This document shows, piece after piece, positions 13,526-21,092 of a DNA stretch of 30,460 nt; position 1 is the first letter of the stretch; every line of letters starts with the position of its first letter. The notes beneath the pieces were generated by a model, which worked only from the letters and a program-made list of their open reading frames with translations, did no database searches and was not told where the DNA came from. The stretch is from a virus, in IMG/VR virus record IMGVR_UViG_3300008120_000439, positions 1 through 30,460 of that record, one strand, 5' to 3'. The translations under genes and the position numbers were made by a program.

Positions 13526-14074
13526 ATGGAGGCACCGGAGGAGTTTGTCAGTCGGCTCGATTCGGCCTTTGATGGCCGCTTGCGCATTCGGTGGTCAACC
13601 GCTGAGGGCGCCTATCACATTGAACAGCGCGTCGCCCGGGCGCTCGTGAACTTCCCGGCGGGCACGTCCGACGATGAGGCCATTCGCCTCCGGGACGGCT
13701 ACCACCTCATCATGGTGGTGCGCAGCGGGGACCGGATGCCCTGCCCCCGTTGCGGTGTCACCCTTAAGGTGCCGCTCCGCAGTTCGACCGTCGTGACCTG
13801 TGACACCTGTCGGCAGCGCGGCTTGGAATACCGGATTGCCGCCGCCCATTACCCGCTCGATGACACGCTCATCGACCACCTGAAGAGCATCGACCCCCTG
13901 CGGGGCATGTCCAAGGCGCTCCGGGCCAAGGTCGAGGCCCACAACGCCAAGGTCACCGAACAGCAGCAGCAGGCCGTGCTGGACCAACTCACCAGCAAGG
14001 CCAATGACGATTTCAACCGGATTGCCGGAATTCCCTCGGTGGGCTACACCGGCAAAGTCCTCTCCCTGCCCTAG
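13526..14074 (+). CDS. Zinc-ribbon protein in the structural operon (182 aa)
   Basis: ATG 13526 is preferred over TTG 13523 because GGAGG (13517-13521) is better spaced from it. Residues 73-95 hold two CxxC pairs (CPRC at 73-76 and CDTC at 92-95) spaced like a zinc ribbon, inside an otherwise helical, charged protein. The N-terminal region (RLDSAFDGRLRIRWSTAEGA; YHLIMVVRSGDRMPCPRCG) looks like a small alpha/beta domain, and a Gln-rich helix (KVTEQQQQAVLDQLTSKAND) lies near the C-terminus. A metal-binding head-assembly or connector-associated protein is plausible. No enzymatic motif is seen. Function unknown. Confidence 0.72.
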   Translation: MEAPEEFVSRLDSAFDGRLRIRWSTAEGAYHIEQRVARALVNFPAGTSDDEAIRLRDGYHLIMVVRSGDRMPCPRCGVTLKVPLRSSTVVTCDTCRQRGLEYRIAAAHYPLDDTLIDHLKSIDPLRGMSKALRAKVEAHNAKVTEQQQQAVLDQLTSKANDDFNRIAGIPSVGYTGKVLSLP

Positions 14075-14083
14075 GAGGCTCGC

Positions 14084-14407
14084 ATGGCTGATGCCGATTT
14101 CTTTGTCCGCCGCAAACCCTACGCCACCGAGCAACTGACGGTGGGCACGGCGGTCTCCACCCCCACGGTCGCCACGGTCAACAACACGGGCGCCCTGTTC
14201 AACTTCAAGGCCACCGCCGCCGACCTCGAAGTGGGGAGCAACGGCATCATCTACACGCTGGACGGCAGCACGCCGACCGCGACCAACGGGATGACCCTCA
14301 CGAGTGCCAAGCTGACGCTGGCGGGCTACCAGAAGGTCCGGGCCCTGAAGATGATTCGCAGCGGCGGGTCCGACGCCACCGTCAACCTCACCTACTACAA
14401 GGAGTAG
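14084..14407 (+). CDS. Small beta-rich structural protein (107 aa)
   Basis: A good ribosome site (TAGGAGG, just before ATG 14084) follows the zinc-ribbon gene, and the ORF ends 3 nt before the next gene. The sequence is beta-rich (TVNNTGALFNFKATAADLEV; IIYTLDGSTPTATNGMTLTS) and resembles short Ig-like or adhesion-like domains in phage neck or decoration proteins. It has no cysteines, signal or membrane helix. Probably a minor head or neck component, judging by its place before the connector. Confidence 0.72.
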   Translation: MADADFFVRRKPYATEQLTVGTAVSTPTVATVNNTGALFNFKATAADLEVGSNGIIYTLDGSTPTATNGMTLTSAKLTLAGYQKVRALKMIRSGGSDATVNLTYYKE

Positions 14408-14410
14408 TCC

Positions 14411-15349
14411 ATGCGCACCTTCAAGCAGCTGCAAGATGCCGTCTTGCAGTGGATGGCTGATGGGGGCGATACGGGACTGCTGCGCACGCTGGTCAAGGAC
14501 GGGCTGAACCGGACCCACCAGAATCTGCTGAACGACGACCGCTACGACTTCATGCTGTGGCCGCGCAACGAAACCCTGAGCGTGGTGGCCAACCAGAAGG
14601 TCTATGCCCTGCACCCGCAGTTTCAGCATCCGCTCTACTTCTACAATCCCGACACAAACATCTACCTCGAAGAAATCCCGCCCAAGGGCCTGATGGAGTC
14701 CCAGGCCGATTGGGACGATGGGGAGACCGACGAAGTAGACCGGTTCATGCTGACCGGCGTCTCGAAGGTGCAGGCCCAGCCCGCCACGGCAGGCGCCGTG
14801 CTTGTGACCTCGACGGGCGGCCAGTCATCGCCCACCCAGTCTGTCATCATTAGCGGCGTCGCAAACGGCGTGTTCGTGGAAGAGACCCTGAGCTCGGGCA
14901 CGAACTGGTCTACGCTGACCAGCACAAACAGCTACGAGGTCATCACGGACATCACGAAGGTCGGCACCGGCTGGCAGTGGCCCCTCACCATTACGGTGGG
15001 CGCGACGACTATTGTGACGCTCCCGGCCTCGGCCTTCGGCCAGCAATACCGGATGTTTGAGCTGGTGGAGACCCCCACCACGGCCCAGACGGTCCTCTAC
15101 CGGTTCTACCGGGAGCCGCGCCAGCTGGTCAACGATAACGACATCCCAGACCTGCCGGGCCAGTTTGACGACATCCTGGTCTACCAGACCCTGCTGGCAA
15201 TGGTGGGCTACACCCGCGCCACCCCGGACGAGCAGCAGCTCTGGCAGGCCCAGATTCGGCGCCTGACCGACGTGCTCCAGATGACCTACCGCTCCTCCCG
15301 CACGATGGGCGGACGGCCCACCTACACCCGCTACATCCCGAGGGTCTGA
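14411..15349 (+). CDS. Head-tail connector / adaptor protein (312 aa)
   Basis: AAGGAG precedes ATG 14411. The N-terminus is helical (FKQLQDAVLQWMADGGDTGL; LKDGLNRTHQNLL-like), and the segment near 230-265 (YRFYREPRQLVNDNDIPDLP, then QFDDILVYQTLLAMVGYTRA) is typical of podovirus adaptor (tail-tubular-A or gp4/gp6-like) proteins that dock below the portal. Between them, about residues 115-205 are Ser/Thr/Val-rich (GAVLVTSTGGQSSPTQSVII), like an inserted Ig-type domain. The gene ends in a TGATG overlap with the tail-hub gene, suggesting equimolar, coupled expression. Confidence 0.75.
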   Translation: MRTFKQLQDAVLQWMADGGDTGLLRTLVKDGLNRTHQNLLNDDRYDFMLWPRNETLSVVANQKVYALHPQFQHPLYFYNPDTNIYLEEIPPKGLMESQADWDDGETDEVDRFMLTGVSKVQAQPATAGAVLVTSTGGQSSPTQSVIISGVANGVFVEETLSSGTNWSTLTSTNSYEVITDITKVGTGWQWPLTITVGATTIVTLPASAFGQQYRMFELVETPTTAQTVLYRFYREPRQLVNDNDIPDLPGQFDDILVYQTLLAMVGYTRATPDEQQLWQAQIRRLTDVLQMTYRSSRTMGGRPTYTRYIPRV

Positions 15350-17547
15350 TGGAAGACCTCTACCAGGAGCAGACCAATTGGAGTGGGGGCACGCAGCCCG
15401 GCACGCCCGTGGACCGCGTCCCGGAGACGGCGTTTGCCAGCGGCATCAACACGGCCTTTCGTGAAATCGGTTCGGGCACGGCGCTTATCGGGTGCCGTCC
15501 CGGGCTGACCGCCATCAACACGACGGCGCTCGGGGGTGGCAGCGGCGACCCCAACCTGGACTTTGCCCGCCTCTATACCTACGACACCGGCAGCACCTAC
15601 AGCAATTTTATGGCGGTCGTCGTGCGGAACGGCAAGCTCTACTACAAGAATCCCGACAACAGCTTTACCAGTGAAGTGACAATCCCGGCGGGGTGGAGCT
15701 ACGGCAGCAGCACGCAGTGCTTTACAGCGGGCGACTTTGCCATTGACGGCACGGTCTTTAACAACCGCCTCTTCCTCATCAAGCAGTCCGCTACCCCCGA
15801 GCTGCGGTCCTTCACGGGCACCAGCACCGCCCCCACCGTGGCCGTGCCTTGGGGCCTGTCGCCTATTGGCACCGTTGCTGTCACCGCTGTGGCCGGGGGC
15901 GCCAGCCTGCCGACGGGCGAAACCTACGACGTCGCCATCACCAGCTACCACAGCACCACGGGGGCCGAGTCCAGTCTGTCTGCGAGCATTGCGGTCACGC
16001 CGACAGCGGGGCAGCGTATCCAGGTTACCATTACCCCCACGGCAGCCGAGAGTGCCCTCTACACAAACTGGCGCGTCTACCTGCGGCGCCGCAGCACACA
16101 GTCTCGGCTCTATCTGGTCAGTTCACTGGGGACGGGGGGCAACATTGCCATTGGCACCACCACCGTCTACGTGGACCTGACTGCCGCCCAAATCACGGCG
16201 CTGACGACCGCCGCCCCCTCCACGGTCGAGAATAATCCCCCGCCTGCGTCGGCCAAATTTGTCTGCACGTATGGGCGCCGGGTGCTGGTGGCCGACGAGC
16301 GCAATGTCTACTGGTCCAAGCAGGACAAGGCGGACAACTTCCCGCCCCTGAACTACGAGCCCATCGAGACGGGCGAGGGCGACACCATTACGGGCATCTA
16401 CCCCTTCAGCGACGAAGTGGCGCTGGTCTTTACCACCACGGCCATTTGGGGCATCTTCGGTAACGACCCGCAGACGTGGACCTTTAAGGCCATTGACCAC
16501 ACCATTGGCTGCCTGTCCCACCTGAGCATCATCGAGTTCAACGGCCAACTGGGCTGGTGGTCGGACGCCTATGGTCCGGTCGTCTACGACGGCACCACAA
16601 TCGTCAAGCTGGGCGAGCGCGAGTTGGGACGCTCCTCCTATATCGAGGAGTTGAACCTGAGCCGGATCAGCCGGTGCTGGGCCGGGCACGACCCCAAATA
16701 CAGCCGCGTAATCTGGGCGACGCCCGCCACGGGCACGACGCGGAACAGCCGGATGTTTGTCTACAACTATCAGGTCGGCAAATTTGAATCCGAGCAGTGG
16801 GACCCCATGCCCGCCGCGTGCCTGACGATGGCCTATCACAGCGACGGGTCCATTAAGCTGTTTCTGGGTAGTGACCGGGGCCACGTCTTCTACTTCGACG
16901 AGACGGTGCGCAACGACGGTGTGCCCAGCGGCACGGTGACGGGCACTTTTGTGGGGGCAGGCGCCCTGAGCACCATTAGTGGCACCGGCTTCTACGCGAC
17001 CAACGACGGCCTGAAGTGGCGCTGGGTCCTGATTGTGGACAGTGACGCACGCCCAGTCACCAATGTCGAGATTGCCAGCAATACCAGCACGACGCTGACC
17101 CTGGCCACTTCGCCCACTATGACGACGGGCAACGTCTACATCTACTACATCGGCAGCCCCGACCTGCGCTTGGGCACCCGGTCCTACGACATGGGGCTCA
17201 CCTTCTTCCGCAAGCGGTTTGACCGCCTGTATGTCCATGCCAAGGCCAGCACGGCTGGGGCGACCAACATCTGGTTGACGACGCAAATCAACTTTGCCAC
17301 GGCGGCCACGGCAACGGGCCAGAGCCTGGGCCTCGGGGGCGCCAAGTGGGGACCCAGCAACGTCAGTGTGGGCGTCTGGAATACCAGCCAGTGGGTGGGC
17401 GACCAGAACGTCAAGAAGCGGTTTGCCCTCTTTACGCCGGGCCAGAACCTGCAATTGAACCTCCTTCAGTCCCGCACCAATCAAGACGTTATCATCTCGG
17501 CAGTGGGGCTCCTGGCCGGGGTGCAGTCGGAGCGCTACTTTGGCTGA
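15349..17547 (+). CDS. Tail hub / DNA-stabilization (tail-tubular-B-like) protein (732 aa)
   Basis: Translationally coupled to the connector (TGATG). The protein is large, beta-rich and without membrane segments, with propeller-like, Trp/Tyr-rich strands: VYWSKQDKADNFPPLNYEP, TTTAIWGIFGNDPQTWTFKA, LGWWSDAYGPVVYDGTTIVK. This is the pattern of podovirus tail-tubular B and DNA-stabilization proteins that form the nozzle beneath the connector. A fibronectin-like stretch near residues 185-245 (TGETYDVAITSYHSTTGAES; YTNWRVYLRRRS) is probably an inserted domain. It should seal DNA in the head and bind tail appendages. The next gene starts within its last codons. Confidence 0.78.
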   Translation: MEDLYQEQTNWSGGTQPGTPVDRVPETAFASGINTAFREIGSGTALIGCRPGLTAINTTALGGGSGDPNLDFARLYTYDTGSTYSNFMAVVVRNGKLYYKNPDNSFTSEVTIPAGWSYGSSTQCFTAGDFAIDGTVFNNRLFLIKQSATPELRSFTGTSTAPTVAVPWGLSPIGTVAVTAVAGGASLPTGETYDVAITSYHSTTGAESSLSASIAVTPTAGQRIQVTITPTAAESALYTNWRVYLRRRSTQSRLYLVSSLGTGGNIAIGTTTVYVDLTAAQITALTTAAPSTVENNPPPASAKFVCTYGRRVLVADERNVYWSKQDKADNFPPLNYEPIETGEGDTITGIYPFSDEVALVFTTTAIWGIFGNDPQTWTFKAIDHTIGCLSHLSIIEFNGQLGWWSDAYGPVVYDGTTIVKLGERELGRSSYIEELNLSRISRCWAGHDPKYSRVIWATPATGTTRNSRMFVYNYQVGKFESEQWDPMPAACLTMAYHSDGSIKLFLGSDRGHVFYFDETVRNDGVPSGTVTGTFVGAGALSTISGTGFYATNDGLKWRWVLIVDSDARPVTNVEIASNTSTTLTLATSPTMTTGNVYIYYIGSPDLRLGTRSYDMGLTFFRKRFDRLYVHAKASTAGATNIWLTTQINFATAATATGQSLGLGGAKWGPSNVSVGVWNTSQWVGDQNVKKRFALFTPGQNLQLNLLQSRTNQDVIISAVGLLAGVQSERYFG

Positions 17548-17872
17548 AATTACCGGGCTGAGTAAAACCGCGCAGGACGCGGATTTCCTGCGGCAGGTGC
17601 CGTTTCGGCAATACGAAAAGGTGGACGTGACCTTTGCCGTGGCCGACCAAGACACCCCGGTGCCCTACACCCGGCTGACCCCCACGGACCTCAATGCCGT
17701 GAGATTTCTTGACATTGGGGACAAAAGCGTGTATACTCCTTCGACAGGGGCCGCAACAGCAGCGCACGTCTACCGGACCCCGGTGCCCTGGGAAACGCCC
17801 CAACTGATGTATCTGCGGTCGAGCCAAGCGGGCTACTCGACCACCCTTCTCCTCTTTGTGGAGCGTGGCTAA
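17540..17872 (+). CDS. Small tail-associated protein, TTG start (110 aa)
   Basis: Starts at TTG 17540, overlapping the previous stop by 8 nt, with GGAG at 17529-17532. It ends in a TAATG junction with the next gene. The sequence is beta-rich and hydrophilic (QVPFRQYEKVDVTFAVADQD; LRSSQAGYSTTLLLFVERG) with no signal or membrane helix. A strong promoter (17709-17737) lies within its coding sequence. No family is recognised; it is likely a small tail or neck component that links the hub protein to the fibre-like proteins encoded downstream. Confidence 0.72.
   Translation: MAEITGLSKTAQDADFLRQVPFRQYEKVDVTFAVADQDTPVPYTRLTPTDLNAVRFLDIGDKSVYTPSTGAATAAHVYRTPVPWETPQLMYLRSSQAGYSTTLLLFVERG
17709..17737 (+). 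promoter_or_regulatory. Consensus sigma70 promoter inside a coding sequence
   Basis: TTGACA (17709-17714), exact 17-bp spacer, TATACT (17732-17737), the same boxes and spacing as at 10533-10561. It would start transcription near 17744, serving the fibre-like genes from 17872 onward and perhaps the lysis cassette. Such a match is unlikely by chance in GC-rich coding DNA. Confidence 0.7.
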
Positions 17873-18366
17873 TGGCGCTGAGTATTCCCAATACGTTTAC
17901 CGCAGGCACGGATATTGAAGCCACCCCGATGAACGCGAATTTCGCGGAGGTGGCCAACGCGGTGGACAAGCGCGGCGATACGGTCACGGGGAACATCAAT
18001 GCCAGCGCAGGCATCAAGTTTGATGGCGTCGATTTGTCCACGATTCCCGTAGACGGCAGCGGGAACTACCAAGCGCCCCTGTTCGACTACATTGCGACGA
18101 CCACTAACGAGACGCTGACCTTCAGCACCTCGACCCCCAACAAGGTCGTCGTGAACACCGGGTCCTCGGCCATTACCGTCTACCTGTGGGAGGCGCTGAC
18201 GGCGAATAAGGGGGCCATCGTCCACGTCAAGAAGTTCGGGACAGGCGATATCACTATTACCCCGCACGGCAGCCAGACGATTGACGGGGCCGCCTCCGCG
18301 TCCATTACGACCCAATACAAGGCCCTGATGCTGGTCTCCACTGGCACGAACTGGGTGGTGCTCTAA
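17872..18366 (+). CDS. Fibre- or tail-associated beta protein (164 aa)
   Basis: Coupled to the preceding gene (TAATG), with GTGGAGCG upstream. The N-terminus (SIPNTFTAGTDIEATPMNAN FAEVANAVD) is typical of phage tail-fibre N-terminal segments that attach to the virion. The rest is a beta-rich, Thr/Ser/Ile-rich domain (TTTNETLTFSTSTPNKVVVN; GTGDITITPHGSQTIDGAAS). It ends in an overlap with the next fibre gene, so the two may form a two-part fibre: base and repetitive shaft. A 'fibre base' role is inferred. Confidence 0.75.
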   Translation: MALSIPNTFTAGTDIEATPMNANFAEVANAVDKRGDTVTGNINASAGIKFDGVDLSTIPVDGSGNYQAPLFDYIATTTNETLTFSTSTPNKVVVNTGSSAITVYLWEALTANKGAIVHVKKFGTGDITITPHGSQTIDGAASASITTQYKALMLVSTGTNWVVL

Positions 18367-19520
18367 TGAGTCATATTCCAACACCGGTAGCGGTTGGCGA
18401 AGGGGGCACGGGCGCCTCCTCTGCCTCCACGGCCCGCACAAATCTGGGCTTGGGCACCATCGCCACGCAAGCCGCGAATAGTGTCAGCATCACGGGCGGC
18501 ACCATCACAGGCATTACAGACCTCTCAGTCGCTGATGGGGGCACCGGAGCGAGCACGCTTACCGGCTATGTTAAGGGCGCAGGCACTTCAGCACTGACGG
18601 CGTCGGCGACCATCCCCAACACGGACATCACAGGGCTGGGGACGATGTCTACCCAAGCGGCCAGCAACGTCGCCATTACGGGCGGCAGTATTGTTGGGAT
18701 CACGGACCTTGCCCTGGCCGATGGAGGCACTGGGGCGTCTACCGCTGCCAATGCCCGCACCAATTTGGGGGTGACCGCGACGGGCAGCGATACCACCTAC
18801 GCCTATCGCGCCAACAACCTGAGCGACCTGACGAACAGCACGACCGCGCGTGGGAATCTTGGGCTGGGGTCGATGGCCACGCAGAACTCCGGGAGCGTCA
18901 GCATTTCCGGGGGCAGCATCACCGGGATTACGGACTTGGCGGTGGCAGACGGGGGCACAGGCGCATCTGACGCGGGCACGGCGCGGAGCAATCTGGGCCT
19001 CGGAAGTATGGCTACCCAGAATAGTAACAATGTCAATATTTCTGGGGGCACGGTAGCAGCAGCCACCGTATCTGGGAACATCTCCGGCACTGCCGCTGGG
19101 GTCACAGGTTACACAATTAACCAAAGCGTCGGCACCAGCAATCTGCCCACGTTTGCAGGTGTCAACGTTACATCGCCAATTCGCCATACCCTAACAACGA
19201 ATATAGGCATTACAGGCGCCGGAAATGTGTTTGCTATTGGTGGTCCAGTGTGTCTGGTGTATTCAACTGGTGGCACGCCTGGGATTGCTGGCATTACCTC
19301 AAATAATGGCTTCGGGAATGCTGATGGCATGATCCAGTATGTTGTGAACACTGATGTATCAAACAACATCCAGCTGGAGCACGATTCCAGTGCTTCGACT
19401 GCAACGTCCAGAATTCTTTGCCCAGGTGGTGTTGCGTATACCATCGCGCCATTAACTGGGGTGTGTCTTGTGTATGTAACCGCGTCTGGCACGTCGCGGT
19501 GGATCGTAGTGCAGGGGTAA
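18366..19520 (+). CDS. Repetitive tail fibre protein (384 aa)
   Basis: Residues about 10-235 contain four copies of GGTGAS-type repeats with the surrounding pattern TARTNLGLG-x-ATQ and SITGGxITGITDL-xVADGGTGAS, a known phage tail-fibre shaft repeat. The C-terminal third (from about residue 250) is non-repetitive and ends LVYVTASGTSRWIVVQG, a likely tip or receptor-binding head. Base composition drops there (29 of 60 G+C at 19201-19260). It is probably the second, shorter fibre of the virion. It begins at ATG 18366, overlapping the previous stop. Confidence 0.82.
   Translation: MSHIPTPVAVGEGGTGASSASTARTNLGLGTIATQAANSVSITGGTITGITDLSVADGGTGASTLTGYVKGAGTSALTASATIPNTDITGLGTMSTQAASNVAITGGSIVGITDLALADGGTGASTAANARTNLGVTATGSDTTYAYRANNLSDLTNSTTARGNLGLGSMATQNSGSVSISGGSITGITDLAVADGGTGASDAGTARSNLGLGSMATQNSNNVNISGGTVAAATVSGNISGTAAGVTGYTINQSVGTSNLPTFAGVNVTSPIRHTLTTNIGITGAGNVFAIGGPVCLVYSTGGTPGIAGITSNNGFGNADGMIQYVVNTDVSNNIQLEHDSSASTATSRILCPGGVAYTIAPLTGVCLVYVTASGTSRWIVVQG
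18393..19070 (+). repeat. Coding tandem repeats of the second tail fibre
   Basis: About four diverged DNA repeats underlie the GGTGAS protein repeats. Each includes a GGGGGCAC(A/C)GG-type core and the segment encoding NLGLGxMATQ. Unequal recombination here could change fibre length. They are protein-coding, not CRISPR. Confidence 0.65.
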
Positions 19521-19535
19521 CCTATGGAGACTCTC

Positions 19536-19907
19536 ATGCATCAACTCGTGGAACTGATTGTGGGAAGTGCGGTGAGTGTGGCCGCTCCGGCGATTGCCGG
19601 GGCTGCCGTCAAGCTCTTTCAGAAGCTGCGGTTTGACGTCGATGAGGCCAAGCGTCGCAAGATTGAGACCACGGTCACCGACGTGCTCTACGAGGTGGAA
19701 GAGTGGGCCGCCGAGCGCCTGAAGGCCAAGCTGCCCGTGAACTCGGGCCAGAAGCTGTCCCGCGCCGTTACCAAGCTCGTGGACAAGCTGCCGGGCATCA
19801 GCGAGGCCCAGGCCGAAGTGCTGGTGCGCCAGACGCTGCCGCTGCTCGCCATGGGCGCCTCGTGGGCCCTGCGTCGGAAGGACCTGGCTGACGCCAGCGT
19901 GAAGTAA
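19536..19907 (+). CDS. Holin-like lysis protein (123 aa, LLH-type candidate)
   Basis: ATG 19536 is preferred over the in-frame ATG 19524 because GGAGA (19526-19530) sits 5 nt before it. The N-terminus is a hydrophobic segment (VGSAVSVAAPAIAGAAVKLF), followed by charged helices (VTDVLYEVEEWAAERLKAKL; LVDKLPGISEAQAEVLVRQT) in a pattern like the LL-H holin superfamily. It lies directly upstream of a membrane-anchored coiled-coil gene and the endolysin. It should permeabilise the inner membrane and time lysis. Family assignment is moderate. Confidence 0.55.
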   Translation: MHQLVELIVGSAVSVAAPAIAGAAVKLFQKLRFDVDEAKRRKIETTVTDVLYEVEEWAAERLKAKLPVNSGQKLSRAVTKLVDKLPGISEAQAEVLVRQTLPLLAMGASWALRRKDLADASVK

Positions 19908-19912
19908 CCGCC

Positions 19913-20142
19913 GTGGACGTCACTCCCTCCTTCCTGCTGGCGTCTGTGACGGCGCTGGTCGCGCTGGTCGCGTGGGCCGTGCGGGTCGAGGCCCGGGTCA
20001 CGTCCCACAGCGAGAAGCACGTCCAGACCGAAGAGAAGCTCAAAGACATCACCTGCGCGTCATTGACGAGGTGCGGGCCGACATGCGCTACATTCGCCAA
20101 CGCCTCGACGAGATTGCGAAGGAGCGTCATGCTGACAGCTGA
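19913..20142 (+). CDS. Membrane-anchored coiled-coil lysis protein with apparent -1 frameshift
   Basis: Begins at GTG 19913. Residues 6-24 (SFLLASVTALVALVAWAVR) are a single membrane helix, followed by a charged coiled coil (VTSHSEKHVQTEEKLKD). At about 20042-20050 the starting frame becomes Cys/Thr-rich and not gene-like, whereas the -1 frame gives an obvious coiled coil (HLRVIDEVRADMRYIRQRLD, then EIAKERHADS) and ends at TGA 20140-20142, overlapping the endolysin start by 14 nt. The joined product would be about 76 aa, a spanin- or XhlA-like accessory lysis factor. The span is not a multiple of three. A sequencing or assembly error, a recent mutation or recoding could explain it; no clear slippery heptamer is seen. 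Confidence 0.6.
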
Positions 20143-20581
20143 GCAGCAGCAGGCCATTGCCAACGGCATCATTGAGCGCGAAGGGGGCCTCAGCGACCAC
20201 CCGGCAGACCCCGGCGGCCTGACCAAGTTTGGCATCAGCCGCCGCGCCTACCCGCACCTCGACATTGAGCGCCTGACCCGCGCCCAGGCCCAAGCCCTTT
20301 ACGTCCGTGACTACATCCGGGCGTTCAAGCTGCACGAGCTCTCCAATGTGCAGAACGCGGAAATCCTGGCCGATGCGTTCGTCAATGGCTTCCCGGTCAA
20401 GCGCCTCCAGCGGCTGCTGCGCGTGACCCCGGACGGCACCATTGGCCCCCAGACGCTCCAGGCCATGGACGCCGCCAGCGCCAAGCAGCTGCTCGATTGG
20501 CGTCTCGACTGGTATGTGCAAGTGGCCGGGCACCCCTTTTTGGCCGGGTGGGTCAACCGCCTGAGAAAGTTGGGACTCTAA
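20129..20581 (+). CDS. GH108-type endolysin (150 aa)
   Basis: ATG 20129 has AAGGAG (20119-20124) upstream and overlaps the previous coiled-coil ORF. The same frame is open upstream, but that part encodes the preceding gene, so the start is internal. Residues 14-28 (IEREGGLSDHPADPG) contain the EGG motif of glycoside hydrolase 108, with E18 the likely catalytic acid; GGLTKFGIS follows, as in that family. The C-terminal part (RVTPDGTIGPQTLQAMD) resembles the short peptidoglycan-binding domain of these enzymes. It should hydrolyse peptidoglycan for cell exit. No signal peptide is seen, so release depends on the holin. Confidence 0.88.
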   Translation: MLTAEQQQAIANGIIEREGGLSDHPADPGGLTKFGISRRAYPHLDIERLTRAQAQALYVRDYIRAFKLHELSNVQNAEILADAFVNGFPVKRLQRLLRVTPDGTIGPQTLQAMDAASAKQLLDWRLDWYVQVAGHPFLAGWVNRLRKLGL

Positions 20582-20582
20582 C

Positions 20583-21089
20583 ATGCGTCAACCCGATTAC
20601 AAGACGGCGAACCGGCAGATGGGCTTTGTGCCCGGGATGAAGCCGCCCCGCACCACCCAAGCCAACACGGCCCCGATGGGCCTGGGGCAGCCTGCCGGAG
20701 CGCCCGGCCCCGCCCAACCCGCCGCGCCCATGCCGCCCCAGCCGGGCCCCATGGCTCAGATGGGTGGTCCCCAGGGCCCCCCGCCGATGGGCGGGATGCC
20801 CCCGCCGCCGATGGGCCCGCCGCCCCCACCGCCGGGGCCGAGCCGTGCCGACCTGGAGCGGCAGCTGTGGGCCAGCCGCAACAGCCGCAACCCGGTGGCG
20901 GTGCTCGCCGACGCCTATCAGCGCGTGCTGGGCCAGGCCCCCGATTACGACACCATCGACGAACTGCTCCAGCAGCGCGGCATCGACGACTCCCTGCGCC
21001 TCCTCCTGGGCCAGAATCCCCAATCGCTGCTGCGGGGCACCAGCGACCTTCCGGCGGGCTACATGCGCCGCGCCATCCTCGGGTCCTAG
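20583..21089 (+). CDS. Proline/glycine-rich virion-associated protein (168 aa)
   Basis: Starts 1 nt after the endolysin stop with no clear ribosome site. Residues about 30-87 are very rich in Pro, Gly and Met (runs such as GGPQGPPPMGGMPPPPMGPP) and surely disordered. Residues about 88-168 form a helical domain (RADLERQLWASRNSRNPVAV; DTIDELLQQRGIDDSLRLLL). It is the first of several genes for low-complexity proteins that I take as internal virion or ejection components. A protein-linking role is possible; no enzyme motif is present. Confidence 0.72.
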   Translation: MRQPDYKTANRQMGFVPGMKPPRTTQANTAPMGLGQPAGAPGPAQPAAPMPPQPGPMAQMGGPQGPPPMGGMPPPPMGPPPPPPGPSRADLERQLWASRNSRNPVAVLADAYQRVLGQAPDYDTIDELLQQRGIDDSLRLLLGQNPQSLLRGTSDLPAGYMRRAILGS

Positions 21090-21092
21090 CCC

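Noticed and set aside
18393-19070. Regular repeats that could suggest a CRISPR array
   Set aside because: The repeats are diverged, in-frame and encode a known type of fibre shaft repeat; there are no uniform repeats with unique spacers.
19913-20581. A single 222-aa endolysin with N-terminal membrane anchor
   Set aside because: The part before 20129 switches to an implausible sequence in this frame, whereas the internal ATG 20129 has a good ribosome site and begins the catalytic domain in the normal position.
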